Assembly: GCA_023213395.1 (NCBI GenBank)
Contig: CM041465.1
Span: 102,183,741 to 102,247,740 of the forward strand
DNA: 64,000 nucleotides
Direction: 5' to 3'
DNA from: Cycas panzhihuaensis
Lineage: Eukaryota; Cycadophyta
Position numbers and translations under genes: made by a program. The notes under the pieces were generated by a model, which made no database searches, was not told the origin of the DNA, and worked only from the letters and a program-made list of their open reading frames with translations. Positions 1 through 11,519 of the stretch are shown here, in pieces (position 1 is the first letter of the stretch; each line of letters begins with the position of its first letter).

Positions 1-1049
1 CTAATGAGAATCTCCTCTAACTCCTCGACCAACACCTTTTCGGTCTTGTCAAGCTCTGGTGATCTGCTTGAGCTTTCGATCCTATCCCCTATAGACTTAA
101 GATCATTTGTAATATTGTCTTTTCGCTTGTTGATATTTTGGAATACCTCTTTATTCCAATCCTTAATTTGTCTCTTAATCCAATCGAGTTTCTTCGAAAA
201 TCTATACATGGCATGACCTTTAATCTGAATCTGCCACCATTCCTCTATCTTGATCCGAACATCGGGGTGCCGCATCCACATAAGCTCAAACCTGAAAGGA
301 GAGCCCGTGTAATTTCCTGGAGCCGCAAATTGAAGCAAGAGAGGGGAGTGGTCCGAACTCAATCTTGGAAGCGCCTCCAAAGAAAGGTCACTAAAGATCC
401 TTAGCCAGTCATAATTAACCAACACCCTGTCCAGCTTAATTTGGATAAGGTGGTTCCCCAACCTCTTGTTTGACCAGGTAAACGAAGCCCCCCTGAGCTT
501 AACGTCCTCCAGGCCCCCCTGTTGGAGGAAATCGCCGAATTCGCCCATACTGCTAGTCCATCCACCAACGCCCCCTCTCTTGTCGCCCGGTGACAGGGCC
601 AAATTGAAATCTCCCGCCAACAGCTAAGGTTGTTGGGAGCCCCTGTTAGCCTCCAGCAGCCTATCCCAGAGTTTCCTCCTAGCCTCCTGATTGTTTGGGG
701 CGTAAACATTTGTTGCTATCCACAAAAGATTGTTGCTTCTGTTGGTTAACCGGATCGAAATAAAAGATCCTTCAGTAAGAACAAGTTCTCCCAACCAAAT
801 CGATGGGTCCCAAAGTACCAATAGGCCCCCCACACCTTGAGCGTAATCAACCGCAATGCTTTCCGCCGAATTCCAAATTTTATTTATGGTCCTTTGGCCA
901 TTTTCCTTGGTCATTTTAGTCTCCTGAAGGAATATAAGGTCCGGAAGGTATTTATTACGCATGTCCTTTAATATTCTCTGCTTTGAGGGGGCATTAAGGC
1001 CCCTAATATTCCAACATAACAGCTTCATCTCTTTTTCCTTTGCTTCCAA
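1..1049 (-). pseudogene. L1-a ORF2, endonuclease domain (one in-frame stop)
   Basis: N-terminal endonuclease of the LINE ORF2 polyprotein, which nicks the target to prime reverse transcription. The start at 1049 (or an internal Met at about 1031) leads into WNIRGLN, the conserved N-terminal Asn motif. QETK (catalytic Glu) follows, then GDFNLALSP and, near 312-345, SDHSP, the C-terminal catalytic Asp-His. A single TAG at 624-626 interrupts the frame where the family normally has Trp. The same frame is open on both sides, from 1049 down to the left edge, so this is one nonsense mutation rather than two genes. After SDHSP comes the charged linker leading toward reverse transcriptase, outside the window. 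ORF1 ends only 18 bp upstream. Confidence 0.88.
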
Positions 1050-1067
1050 ACTTCTGCAGGCTCTCCT

Positions 1068-2442
1068 TTAGGAGGCTCCTTGCCCATGATCTTTGGATCT
1101 CAGGGTAGGCCCTTCCAAAAACGTCTCCTTTAAGGTTTTCTGGTTGCCTTGATCTACTTGGGAAGCCGTTTCTTTCTCCCTTAGGAGCTTTAGTGGCGGC
1201 CTTCCAACTTTTCTTTCGGTGCCCACGTCCGGGAGCTTTCTCAAGGCCGGTTGAGGAATTGGAGCTAGATCTGGCTCCCCTAAACCCCCCCTTGGGGGGG
1301 CTGGGTCTTCTTCCCCCTGCCCCTGGGGCAACAATTCGCTAGGAGCCATAGTAGCCTCCACAGCAGAGGCCAGGCCAAATCCTCCCTCATCTGTCTTAAC
1401 GCTCACCTGAAATAATTCAGGAAGGGAAGTTTGAGTCTTCGAAGTGATCCTACTCGGGGAGAGAGCCCCTAAGGTAACCTCGCCAACCTGGCCCCTCGGA
1501 GCCGCAGAAGTTTGCACCTCTAGCTCGCCTTCCTCGAAGAGCGTATCCTCTTCATTTGGGTCGAACCCCACATCCCCCATTTGAGTCACACCTGGTTCAG
1601 TGTGGCCTTCACAATCTGGAGCCGCCTTTTGAGTATCATCCTTCTCCTCCTGGGCCATTGGTTCTGGGGGGGTCTTATCGTTCACCACCGTAGAAGGTTG
1701 AATGCCTGGGCATTTATAGGGCAAGTGGCCCAGTAATCTGCAGGTGGAGCACCTTATGTGATCCATTTCATAAATCAATGGCTGCCTCCATGACCCTTCT
1801 GGCAGCACAAGCCGGATGTGATCCAAGAGGGGCTTGTCGAGCCGAGCTAAGGCACAAATCCTGGCGTTAATAAGCCTACTCCTGTTCTTGGTCGCGGAAT
1901 CAACAGCTAAAAGGGGACCCACCGCCTTAGCTATGCCCCTGAAAACTTCTGGGTTCCAATGATGCAAAGGGAGACCCGGGAGCTGGATCCAAAGGGGGGC
2001 TTGTTTGATTTTGGGAGTAGAGGGATCAAAGTCCCTGTGCCATTTTTCCAAAGGATGTGGCTTTCCTGCCAAACATCCAAGGCGCCCTGAGCAAGATACT
2101 GGACAAATCCTCGAAGGAGGAGAACTTGAATAGCACACAACCCTTGGGCATGGCTATAACTTCCACTATCCCATTCGTTTTCCATTTGGTCCTCGTCCAA
2201 TTTCTAATGGGGTCTAGGCCCGGTCTGGGGCCTGAAAACCTGCCAACCAAGCAGTTCTCCCATAGTTTCTCAGTTCTTTCAGCGAGAGCTGAGGGTATTT
2301 TCAGTGTTGCTTCATTGTCAATAACCTCAGGGGTTAGGTCAAAGGTTTCCTGATCACATGATTTCAGCGCATCTCGATAGGATTTCCCGGGAGACGGGAT
2401 AATGGTTTGGGTCTGGTTTTGAAGGATATGGTCCATTGACAT
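1068..2442 (-). pseudogene. L1-a ORF1, DUF4283 and CCHC nucleic-acid-binding protein (frameshifted)
   Basis: Gag-like RNA-binding protein of plant L1 elements. Starting at Met 2442, the first 130 or so codons show an RRM-like DUF4283 region with the usual WMFG segment. A one-base insertion at about 2067 then shifts the frame, and the remainder (EKWHRDFDPSTPKIK, then PLWIQLPGLPLHHW) continues in the 1068-2138 frame. A CCHC knuckle CSTCRLLGHLPYKC (C-x2-C-x4-H-x4-C) lies near 1710-1755. The last 200 residues are acidic and Pro/Gly-rich, of low complexity. The frame ends at 1068, 18 bp before the ORF2 start, the usual bicistronic layout. What remains is otherwise open for over 450 codons, so the insertion is fairly young. 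Confidence 0.85.
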
Positions 2443-2966
2443 TTCATCAATTTAAGAAATAGCATAAAGCCAACAGAACAAAGCATGTCATAGCTGGAAA
2501 CTGCTCAAAGATAACTTGTGCGTTCCATACCTCTGAGCCACACAGTGCACTGAAGTCCGGAGGCTCCACAGAAGGATCGCTGTCATCACTTAGCTTCAGG
2601 CGCCCTAGCAGTACAGCCTTCCCCAAGATATAGAGCGCCTCCAGGCTGGAAACAACGCCTAACCCTCGTCTCCCTCCTTCTGCCGCCGAAGAGATCACAT
2701 GCAGCCTGAGTATAGCAAGCCAACGCCTAGAGCTGAGAAGCTTCAGATCCTCATGCCATAGACTGCCACGCTGAACACATCTTGAGTGGGTCGATGCATG
2801 CACCAAACCCCCAGAGTTGCCTCGGGCCCTAGCACGCCCTGCGTGATCATCCAGAGGACGCCATTGCGCCTCGATACACCCTGGTTCGCCCGCCGCCGCC
2901 ACTCCGGAACCCTAACGTTTGCAGGTCTTCGTCTTCGACTCGCTTCGCTTCTTCAGAACCTCACAT
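2443..2966 (-). promoter_or_regulatory. GC-rich 5' UTR and probable internal promoter of L1-a
   Basis: About 520 bp upstream of ORF1, GC-rich with many CpG dinucleotides, in contrast to the AT-rich DNA beyond 2970. Full-length plant L1s carry their promoter in this region. A 151-codon open frame on the same strand (2902-2447) has no family features I recognise and is probably chance openness of GC-rich DNA. No core promoter motif was assigned. Confidence 0.5.
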
Positions 2967-2994
2967 GACTAGGTATATCGATTTGCCAATCCAT

Positions 2995-3337
2995 GCATAC
3001 TCAGAAGTTAAATATATCACATGCTTCACAAAAATATTAATCTCCTAATTACCTTTTCTTAAGCATAATTGATACTTTATATTCTAAAAAGCACATCTTG
3101 CCATTTTTAGGACTTTAATGTAATTTTGAGGTCCTAAATGATCCTTTCCTGGTAGAAGTCTATATAAGTATGTCTATGGAAACTCAACATAACCTATTTA
3201 TATTAAAAATTATATATCTCATATTGAACTTTGATTTTGGTGTGTGATTTATCAAAAACAAACTAGTAATATGGGAGACATATTAGTTTTAATATCGGTA
3301 AATTTTTTGCACTAGGAATGTGGATGTTCCCACATCA
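2995..3337 (-). repeat. 3' LTR remnant of gypsy A with adjoining polypurine tract
   Basis: Matches the outer half of the 5' LTR at about 11150-11519. On the minus strand it starts TGATGTGGGAACATCC and is immediately preceded by the purine tract CTAAAAGAA (3338-3346), the plus-strand primer. The rest of the LTR is separated off by the L1-a insertion and should resume left of the window. The LTR tip contains a short self-complementary atgtgg/ccacat pair. Confidence 0.8.
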
Positions 3338-3346
3338 TTCTTTTAG

Positions 3347-4860
3347 GGTTGAAAAGAACTCTACTCTTTCAAGTTGAGATTATGAAATTCCAACCTCTTT
3401 GTATAGTCCAACCTCCTTAACTCCTCTTCTGTAACCATATACAATCCCTCTATTATAATCCCTTCTGTTGGACCAAATATCTATTGTAATTCCCTTGCCT
3501 AATATTCATAGTATTTATGTCTAGAACTGATTTTATCTCTTCTTTTTTCTTTTGAGGCATATGATATCTATAATTCACTTTTATTTTTTCATCTCTTCTA
3601 TCATTTCCCTCTTGATAATCATATAAATTAGAAATACTAAAAACTACAGAAATATCATATTCTGAGGATAAATTTACCTTTGATTTTCTTTATAATCTAA
3701 CATGGAATAATCTTCTTATACTTTAACTTATTATATGTTCCTTGAGGAAACTTATCTTTTCTTAAATAAACTATTACTAAGCCACTAACTTTAAATACTT
3801 TATGCCTCTTATCCATGTTATTTATTGCCTTATAACTTTTATTACTATCTTGTAGCTTTTGCCTTAGTTTTTATGCATCTACTGTATATGCTCTGCAAAT
3901 GCCTTTACATCATTACTTATCCTTTGATGGCAACCGTGCCAAATCTAGAACTCCCTTCAAATTTTGATCACAGATAATCTAGAATGGTGACTTTCCTATT
4001 AGCATGTTCATAAAGTTATTATACATAAAATTAGCCTATGTTAATTCTAAGTCCTACTTCTTAGGTTTTTTCCCCATAATGCATTTTAATAGATTTTAAA
4101 ATTTTCTATTCACCACTTCCATTTACTTATTTATTTTTGGATGATAAGCACTACTAAATTGTAGCCTTGTTCTTAGCTTTTTCTATAGAGCCCTCTATAA
4201 ATAACTCAAAAATTTACTATTTTGATTTGAAATAATAGTCTTTGGAATGCTATATAGTCTAACAACCTCTTTGAAAAGTAAATTGGCTATCTTAATTATA
4301 TCATTTATCTTTTTATATGCAATGAAATAAGTTATTTTTAAGAATCTATCCACAACAAAGATAGAATCATTCCCTCACAGGGTATTCAACAATCCCAACA
4401 TAAAGTCCATGTTGAGGTCAACCTATAGTCCCTTAGGTACTTGTAATAGTATGCATAGCCTTGTATTCTAGGCTTATCCTTTCATCACTTAGCACACTTT
4501 GCATCATTCCATAAACTTCTCCATTTTTCTTCTCATCTTTAGTCAATAATGCTTCTCTTCCACTAAGTCGATGGTCTTGTTCCTTCTAAGATATCCAACA
4601 AGACCTCCACTATGCATCTCCTATAATGTTGTTCCTCACGGAACCAATAGGGATATATAATTAGCTTCCTTTAAATAGATAACCATCTTATAAAAGATAA
4701 TCATCATATAATGAACCACTACTATTAGCTAAGAGATTCTAATAGTGTTTAATTACCTTTCTAAAGTTTGTATCTGTTTTATACAAATCCTCTATAGCCT
4801 TGAACCTAATCACTTCTCTTATCATAGTGGTTAACATTGCCACCCTCTTACTCAATGCAT
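3347..4860 (-). pseudogene. Gypsy A integrase region, heavily decayed
   Basis: Reading the minus strand, the segment around 4620-4480 gives HSGGLVGYLRRNKT followed by a Cys pair, the HHCC zinc-binding N-terminus of gypsy integrase. The DDE core follows towards 3900 with many stops and frame changes, and I could not place all three acidic residues. It would insert cDNA into the genome. Between about 3350 and 3560 only AT-rich DNA leading to the polypurine tract is seen; no chromodomain was recognised. Confidence 0.6.
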
Positions 4861-6060
4861 TTTTCACCTAGTTTTGCTTTCTTAACTTATGCTTTAACAC
4901 AAAGATGAAACTCTATAAAGATTAAATCCACTTGGCATATCTAATATTCAACTTCTTTTCAGTGCTGGCATACCTCAACGCTTGATGGTTCATAATTAAA
5001 ATAAATTCCTTAGGCATAAGGTAGTGCCTCCAATATCTCAAATCCTACATAATAGAATAAAATTCTATATTTCAAGTGGAATATCCCTTCTTTACATCAT
5101 TCGATATTTTATTATAAAATGTGATTGATCTTCCTTCATGATTTAACACAACTCCAATAGTAACATGGGAGGCATTATAGTCAACCTCAAAATATTTTTG
5201 TAAAACCTAATAGCATTAATGTATATGCTTTTATCACCTTTCACTTTTATCAATTTGAAACTCTAATCTATTACCTTAGTCTAGATAAACTCCTTGTACT
5301 TTGTATAATTTATTAAAGCAGAAATAATACAGCTAAAATTTCTTATAAACCTCTTGTAAAATATGGCTAAGCTATAGAAGCTCTTCACCTTTGTTACACT
5401 CTTAAGTTTAGGCCATTCAACAATGGCTCTAATCCTCTCCTCATTTATATATAATACATCTTGAGAAATTACAAATCTTAAAAGTACTATACTACTTTGC
5501 ATAAACTTATATTTCTTCATGTTTGCGTATAATATCTTTGCCCTTAATATATCTAGCACCATCCCAAGGTGCATTAAATGCTCCTCATTAGTTTTACTAA
5601 CAATTAAAATGTCATCAAAATAAACTACAATAAACTTAGTAATATATGGTCATAGAATCATGTTCATCATTCTCACGAATATGCTCAAAGAATTTGACAT
5701 CTTGAATGGCATGACTAGCCACTTATACAATCCATCTCTTGTTTTGAAGGCTATCTTGTATTCGTCCCCTTCCTAGATTTGAATATGATAATAACTATTT
5801 CCTAGGTTAATTTTGGTGAAATAAGACATAATTACCAAAACATATATTATATCATTTATGTAAGAGATAGGGAACATGTACTTAATTATGATTTTATTGA
5901 TTACTCTACAATTAATACACATCCTCCAAGAGCCATCTTTCTTTGGGGTTAGAAGTACAGGAGTCATACATGGACTCAAACTTTCTCTTACCATCCATTT
6001 CTTTAATAACTCACTAACTTGCCTATTTAATTCTTCATTCTCCATAAGGCTTAACATATA
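4861..6060 (-). pseudogene. Gypsy A reverse transcriptase and RNase H
   Basis: Two open segments keep clear RT signatures. The piece at 6057-5773 has RESLSPCMTPVLLTPKKDGS followed by WRMCINCR, the RT fingers/palm entry, and ends at FTKINLGNSYYHI. The piece at 5574-5281 has the RT thumb and connection (VEWPKLKSVTKVKSF, then FYKRFIRNFS). The polymerase YxDD region between them (5770-5575) is out of frame. RNase H follows at about 5280-4870 with stops. Order and spacing match a complete gypsy pol, now inactive. Confidence 0.8.
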
Positions 6061-6805
6061 TATACTATTTGATTTAGTAATGTAGACCCTATAATCAAGT
6101 CAATCTGAAGTTGGATGTCTTTCTTTAGTGGTAAACCATCTAAGAGTTCATCAAGCATAATATCACTATGCTCCTATAATATTTCAATAACTTCTTATAG
6201 TATTAGTGCCTGGTCATCATTATCTTCTATCTAATTTACCACCAAGGCACAACAAGATCCTACCTCCTTTACTTCCCTTTTTTTTTTTTGTTATTAGCAT
6301 ACTCTTGGTATGTCCTTCCTCTTTAATAGGCAATAACATCCCCTTCACACCATCCTTTCCAGAAGGTGCAAGTATTCTTCTTTCTATTGTGATAAGCACT
6401 CCTATCATACTTCCTGACCTCTCTAATAACACATGGAATGCATCTATTAGAAGGACATCACACTATACCTCATTGTAGTATGTATTACCAATGATAAATT
6501 TCACTAGATAATGCTTATATACAACCACCTCACTCCCTTTTTCCACCCAATAAATTCATTAGGGAGTTGGATGACTTTCATATTGTGGGCTTAGTTTTTT
6601 TACCACCTCATTAGGAATTATATTCCTTAGTTACCACTATTAATAACAATTTTATAAACCTTATATCTAGAGGTGAATTTCATTTAGAAGATATTATTGT
6701 ATAACTATATATCATCACTTGCCATTACTTTCCCTTCATTCTATGCTTGGCCTTATTTGAGAGCAATCAAAGTTCTCTTCAATATCAAGTTCTCCCCTAT
6801 ATTTG
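6061..6805 (-). pseudogene. Gypsy A protease-to-RT linker
   Basis: Minus-strand sequence upstream of the RT piece gives DELLDGLPLKKDIQLQIDL near 6160-6090, the linker that normally precedes gypsy RT. A 70-codon open piece lies further upstream (6432-6220). The catalytic D-S/T-G of the protease was not found. The region ends at the L1-b insertion site. Confidence 0.6.
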
Positions 6806-6823
6806 TTGTAAATTTTGTATGTT
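6806..6823. repeat. Target-site duplication of L1-b, left copy
   Basis: ttgtaaattttgtatgtt, identical to 9512-9529 on the other side of L1-b. The last two t's could also belong to the poly(A) tail, which begins here on the minus strand. Confidence 0.93.
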
Positions 6824-7151
6824 TTTTTTTTTTTTTTTGATATGGTAAAAATGAAATTATAGGGGTTTTATCTCGGGTCCCCAAACCCGTACATCAAGCC
6901 AAACGGCTTAGCGGTCGACCATGACAGCCCATGGTCTAGCCCAAGAACTATCTCCAAACCTCCTCGCTTAACCCCACCAATATGAGCTTCAAAGACCCAC
7001 TGCACTCGAAACTCCTGCAGGTAATCCCTTATCCGGACCCTCGAACTCGATTTGCAATCGCGGTTAGCCGACCAATCGGTGCCTATTCCCTTCACGAACG
7101 TGTCTTTGGATCTTCACTTCAACTTTGGACCTCAAAATGATCCGGGCATCC

Positions 7152-7930
7152 CTAAAAATATCTACTGTTGTCCCATCCTAATCGCTTCCCTTTCAAACAT
7201 TTTATGACATACATAGAATCCCTTCTATAATCACCTTCGGGTGCCCGCCTCATCCAACAGGAAGTCGCTTTCGGCATTGCCCTCACCTCGCCTTTTGGTC
7301 TCGTCTGCTCCCCATATATTACGCAAAGGCCCACTTTAAATTGCCCTCGTGATCCCTTAGCGGACCTCCTCACTTGCTTCCCAGGGTTTCCTTTAGCCGC
7401 TCCATCAAAGTTCACCTTATCCCACTGAATATCTGGGGGCTGCCATTTAACGTCCCTAATCCTCTTCCTAGCCCATTGTGGGAGTAAGACCCCACTTTTT
7501 CAAGATGCCTTCTTCCTCCACAGGAGTCCTGTCCCCTTTAGGCACCTCTAACATTTCTAAGATACCTTTCCTGATCTCCACTACCAGGATCCACCATCCT
7601 TCTCTCTTCCCTCAAAGATCCTCCTATTCCGCTCTCTCCAAATATGCGAGCCAACCCAGTAAGATCATTCTCATTCTTTTGAGGGTTTTACTTTTAAAAG
7701 GAGCGACCAAGCTATCCATTGGTCTAAAGGGAATTTGATGAAACCAGTGCCACCCCATCCACGACGAAATTATTCCAAATGTTCACCGAGAAAGGGCAAT
7801 GGATACTAAGGTGATCCAAGGTTTCAACGTCTCTCTTGCAAAGCACACACCTGCTAGCCACCGGAAGCCCTTTTAATAAGTTATCCAAGGTAAGTAATTT
7901 ATTTTGGAGGCTCACCACCGTAGCAAAGAA
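7152..7930 (-). pseudogene. L1-b zf-RVT and RNase H domains
   Basis: At 7918-7724 the frame reads GLPVASRCVLCKRDVETLDH and HLSIHCPFSVNIWNNF, the Cys-Cys-His-Cys zinc-binding module found C-terminal to plant L1 reverse transcriptase. At 7415-7152, VNFDGAAKGNPG starts the RNase H domain (first catalytic Asp), followed by stop and frame changes after about 80 residues. RNase H would degrade the RNA strand of the hybrid. The segment between them (7723-7416) is out of frame. Confidence 0.8.
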
Positions 7931-8875
7931 TTTTGGAAGAATTCCTAACTTCCAAACCCGCTAGAATATCATCCTTAACCTTCCTCGACCTCAAATTATA
8001 GCCCTCTTTCACCGAATAAGAGCCATCACCGAGGCAGCAAACCAATATGTCGGCCGGGCCTCTTGGATATACCGGGTCCTTAATATCTCCCCGACTCTTT
8101 GAATCCCATCCTCAAAACCTTGCGGTGTCCTCGAACAATCTCCATCTCCTATCCCCTTTAGCCCTTCCCAAGAGTTTTTAACCATCGGACCATAACGGGC
8201 AACACATTCCCTTTGCAAATCTCCAATGTTAGGTAACTCCTCTAATATGGATTGCCCGCACCATCTGTCTTCCCAGAACTTTATGCTTTCTCCATCCCCA
8301 ACTTCCATCTCATACCTTCACGCAGAATAGACCTAGAAGATCTGATGGCCTTCCAAATCGAGGAGCCTTCCAAGCAATGCCCCTCCTCCAGCAGAAAATG
8401 GTTGTCCCCCATATATTTCCTAGCCAATATCCTCCCCCACACCGCATCAAGATCTCAGAGTGAGTCTCCACCCCAACTTGGCCAAAAGGGCTTCATTAAA
8501 AAAGCCCAATCTTCTGACGCTGAGGCCTCCCGCCCATTTGGGCTTGCAAACCTTCTCCCAAGACACCAGGTGGAATCTCCTTCTATCTTCGGACCCTGAC
8601 CAAAGAAATCTCTTCATGATCCCTTCCAAAGTCGCAATAACCTTCGGGCATCTTAAAAGCGACATCCGATAAACAGGGAATGCTCGCAAGGACGCCACAA
8701 CGAGTTGGATTTTCTGCCAACCGAGGAGAGCCCCTTTCCACCTCGCCTTCTTATTAAATCTGCTCACTACCGGATCCCACAAAGACTGCCTCATCTTGCC
8801 CACAAATAAAGGCATGCCGAGGTAGGAGCTCGGAAGGGATCCCCAGCCATCGCCAATATCCCGCTAATTCTTCTC
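7931..8875 (-). pseudogene. L1-b RT thumb and linker
   Basis: Open piece 8815-8447 ([20 protein letters not shown], then [16 protein letters not shown]) is the conserved segment after the L1 RT palm. Piece 8308-8009 (MEVGDGESIKFWEDRWCG) is the linker that precedes zf-RVT. The frame changes between pieces, and some 60 bp around 8816-8875 read poorly. Confidence 0.75.
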
Positions 8876-9507
8876 TCACGCCTCCGGAGTGTTAATGAAG
8901 AAAGCTAAGCTTTTGTCAAGGTTGATTTTCTGATTTGTGGCCTTTTCATAAGCCTGGAGACCCGATTTTAAAGCCCTAGCCTCAGCTAAGGAGGCCCTAC
9001 ACAAAAAAATGTTGTCATCAACAAACTGATGGAGCACAATCTTGTCCAGGTTGGAGGTGGCTCTCAAACCACTTAGCCTACCCATCCGCTGAGCCTCCAA
9101 TGTAGCCCCGCCTAACATTTCACCATAATGATGAAAAGGAAAGGGGAAAGGGGGTCCCCTTGCCTCAATCCCCTAGAGCCACGAAAGAAAGGAGTCGACC
9201 TGCCATTAATAAGCACCGAAAAGGAAACACTAGAGACACAACATCTCATCCAGTCTCTCCAGACTTTCCCGAAGCCAAATGCCTCGAGGCAATCTAGCAG
9301 GCAATCCCACGCCACTCTATCATAAGCTTTTGACATATCTGTTTTAATCATCATTCCGGCCTCCTTACGGTGGAGCGTCGAATGCAGGGTTTCGTGGACA
9401 ATTATAATACCGTCTGTGATTTGTCTCCCTTTCACGAAACCATCCTGGTTAGGAGAAATGATCCCTGGTAAGGTCTCCCTCAACCGGTTTGCAAGCACTT
9501 TGGACAA
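8876..9507 (-). pseudogene. L1-b reverse transcriptase palm (one frameshift)
   Basis: Piece 9507-9112 has ISPNQDGFVKGRQ, KTDMSKAYDRV (first catalytic Asp region) and GLRQGDPLSPFLF. Piece 9118-8876 carries FVDDNIFLC, the FVDD polymerase box. A one-base loss at about 9117 shifts the frame between them; nothing else is broken over 200 codons. The start Met at 9507 is simply the first in frame after truncation, not a real start. Confidence 0.9.
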
Positions 9508-9511
9508 TATT

Positions 9512-9529
9512 TTGTAAATTTTGTATGTT
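9512..9529. repeat. Target-site duplication of L1-b, right copy
   Basis: 18 bp identical to 6806-6823. It marks where the gypsy A sequence resumes. Confidence 0.93.
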
Positions 9530-10787
9530 ATTCCTTAACTTAAGCCAAATTTACTCTTAGCTACTCCCCTTGGTTTCTTGACTAATCGTAATAATAAGAG
9601 CACTCAAATGCCTTATCACCTTCTTCATTATATATGGAGTAAATAATAGGCCTTCTTAGTGTCTTACCTCCTCTACCAAAGCATCTGCTCTTATGTACTC
9701 CTTGGAAACCTTTGCCTCTTAGCTAGCTTTAGAATATTTTAAGCTCTTATCTCCCTAGGGCTATACCCTGCCTCACATCTTCCTATTAATTTAATTACAT
9801 AATTCTCTATGGGAGTAATTAAATCCATCCTTGCCTTTAAATAGGAATTATGGACCTTTTCTTATCATAGGCAACTTTTTAGCATGGTTTTTATTTTATT
9901 TCTTCTTAGCCTTGAATACAAATTGATAAGCATCTTAAACACTATTAATCCTAAGCATGCTCAATTCATTATGAAAGGAAAGCTTTAGGCCATTTATATA
10001 CCTAACAATCATCTCTTATTTTGGACCACCATACTCTACCCTAATAGACATATTGTAAAACTTATCTATGTAACCTTGGACACTCATTTCCCTTTACCTC
10101 AAGTTTAAGAATTTTTTGAATAAATTTTGTTAGGAGTCCATTATGAGGAATTTCTCCTTCAATTTTTTTACCATCTTATTCTAATTTCTAAGCTTATCAT
10201 TTCCTTTTTTCACCCTCTCTTTCTATAAGTGATCATATTATATCATTGCATGGTCCTTCATCTTGGTATATGAAAGTTATACTTTCTTTTCTTCACGCAG
10301 ATCCTTTCATTCAAAGAATTTCTTCATGTTGTTCAACCAATTGACCAACTCTTTATACTTTAACTTGTTGTTGTACTTTAGAACATCAATTATCACTCCA
10401 TTTTTCTTTTTTTCTAGTTCTCTTAACATCATCTCCTTATATTATGATGGTTCTTGGTATTCCTTTTTGTTACACTCCACTTTAACCTTAGTCTCTGTCT
10501 CTACATCATTGCCATCTCCTCTTGGTTCTTGTCCATTCCTCTAGCTTGCTCCTTGTTGTCTCATCATCACTTTAGTAAGTTCTTCTACTCTTATCTATAA
10601 CTCTTGTATGCTTTTATTCAATTGTGTATTTGATCCTTTGGCTATATTATGTCTCAAACTATTTACTTCCTTTTTATAAATACTATTAACCCACTTCTAA
10701 TACTTCTTAATTAGATTTTTAAAAGAAATTTACAAACTTACCATTAGTTTATTATAATCTTCTTACTCCCCTCTTAGAGATAAACTA
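9530..10787 (-). pseudogene. Gypsy A gag, decayed
   Basis: Minus-strand translation near 10110-9960 gives MSVQGYIDKFYNMSIRVEYG, then IVRYINGLKLSFHNELSML, the shape of a retrotransposon gag (Retrotrans_gag family) C-terminal half, with several stops. Gag would form the particle that packages element RNA. The zinc knuckle expected further on was not found and may have been lost around the L1-b insertion site. Confidence 0.6.
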
Positions 10788-11519
10788 TGCTTTGATATCA
10801 GATGATAGATTAGAGGTTCCTTCAAATAACAACACATGCATTCAAAAGAAACTAAGAAAATTAGAGTGAAAATAGAGTCAATATTTATGAGAACACCTTT
10901 GATGAAAAATTTCTATCTCTTATTCTAAAAATTAAAGAAAATCCCATTTTATAATATAAAACTATATAAATTTTAGGCTTCTATCCATGTAAAAATTCTA
11001 ACTATGATCTCCTAAAATTAGGCAATGATTTGGAGTGAAAAAACTCCTGATTCAACAATTTTCTATTTTTGGCATATTCTTAATTATTGTTATTTTTGGT
11101 AAATTTTTTAAAAGATCTCTAATTCTCTCAAAAATTATCCTATGAGTAGTTAAACATATCATAAGCTCCACTAAAACATTAATCTCCCAATTACCTTTTC
11201 TTAAACATAATTAATACTTGATATCCTGAAAAGTACATCTTTCCATTTTTGTGACTTTTACATATCTAAACTAAAAATATGATTTTAACGCCCTAAATGA
11301 CTTTTTCTTAGGGATGGCTATCTAGATATGCCTGTGGCAACTTTGTATAGATATGGCTAGAGTAACTCCATACAATTTCTTTATATTAAAACTTATAGAT
11401 CTTAGGCCATACTTTAATTTTGTAGGTGATTTATAAAATCCAAATTAATAATAAGGGAGGTGTGCTAATTTTAGTATAGGTAAATTTTTTTTATTAGGAA
11501 TGTGGATGCTATTGCATCA
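10788..11519 (-). repeat. 5' LTR of gypsy A with primer-binding site
   Basis: LTR 10803-11519 (717 bp). On the minus strand it starts TGATGCAATAGCATCC and ends CTATCA. Two bases later comes TGATATCAAAGC (10800-10789), a degenerate initiator-Met tRNA primer site (canonical TGGTATCAGAGC). It matches the 3' LTR remnant at 2995-3337 over its outer half. Promoter elements inside were not assigned. Confidence 0.85.

Larger units (their letters stand above)
1..2970 (-). mobile_element. L1-type LINE (L1-a), 5' two-thirds, cut by window edge
   Basis: Non-LTR retrotransposon read on the minus strand. In order it shows a GC-rich 5' UTR (about 2966-2443), ORF1 with a DUF4283-like region and CCHC knuckle, and the start of ORF2 with an apurinic-type endonuclease. 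Reverse transcriptase, RNase H and the poly(A) tail would lie left of position 1. The 5' end falls near 2966, where GC-rich DNA switches abruptly to AT-rich DNA that is LTR of gypsy element A; the exact edge could be anywhere in 2966-2995. A retained long 5' UTR suggests a full-length insertion, unlike the second L1 at 6824-9511. Damage is light: one frameshift in ORF1 and one stop in the visible part of ORF2. Confidence 0.9.
6824..9511 (-). mobile_element. 5'-truncated L1 LINE (L1-b) inserted in gypsy A
   Basis: Minus-strand L1 of 2.7 kb. It opens inside the reverse transcriptase domain (MSKVLANRLRETLPG at 9507), so ORF1, endonuclease and the RT N-terminus are missing, the typical product of incomplete target-primed reverse transcription. 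It ends in a poly(A) tail (run of 17 T on the plus strand, 6822-6838). An 18-bp perfect target duplication flanks it. Content in order is RT, thumb/linker, zinc-binding RVT domain, RNase H and a 300-bp 3' UTR. The sequence is markedly richer in GC than the surrounding gypsy A, in line with a later insertion. Confidence 0.95.
2995..11519 (-). mobile_element. Ty3/gypsy LTR retrotransposon A, decayed, with two nested LINEs
   Basis: Minus-strand gypsy element with order (right to left) 5' LTR 10803-11519, primer site, gag, protease linker, RT, RNase H, integrase, polypurine tract and 3' LTR remnant. L1-b (6824-9511) is inserted in the gag/protease interval and L1-a replaces the outer part of the 3' LTR. 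The two LTRs align clearly through segments such as the shared aatctcc(t/c)aattacc block and the common ggaatgtggatg end, but differ at many positions, so the insertion is old. The reading frames are full of stops. A left target duplication cannot be read because the LTR end is lost to L1-a and the window edge. Confidence 0.85.

Noticed and set aside
401-709. 102-codon minus-strand frame over the endonuclease
   Set aside because: Out of frame with the clear endonuclease reading, which has only one stop. A shadow.
2447-2902. 151-codon frame upstream of L1-a ORF1
   Set aside because: GC-rich 5' UTR with no domain. Likely chance openness, noted only as UTR.
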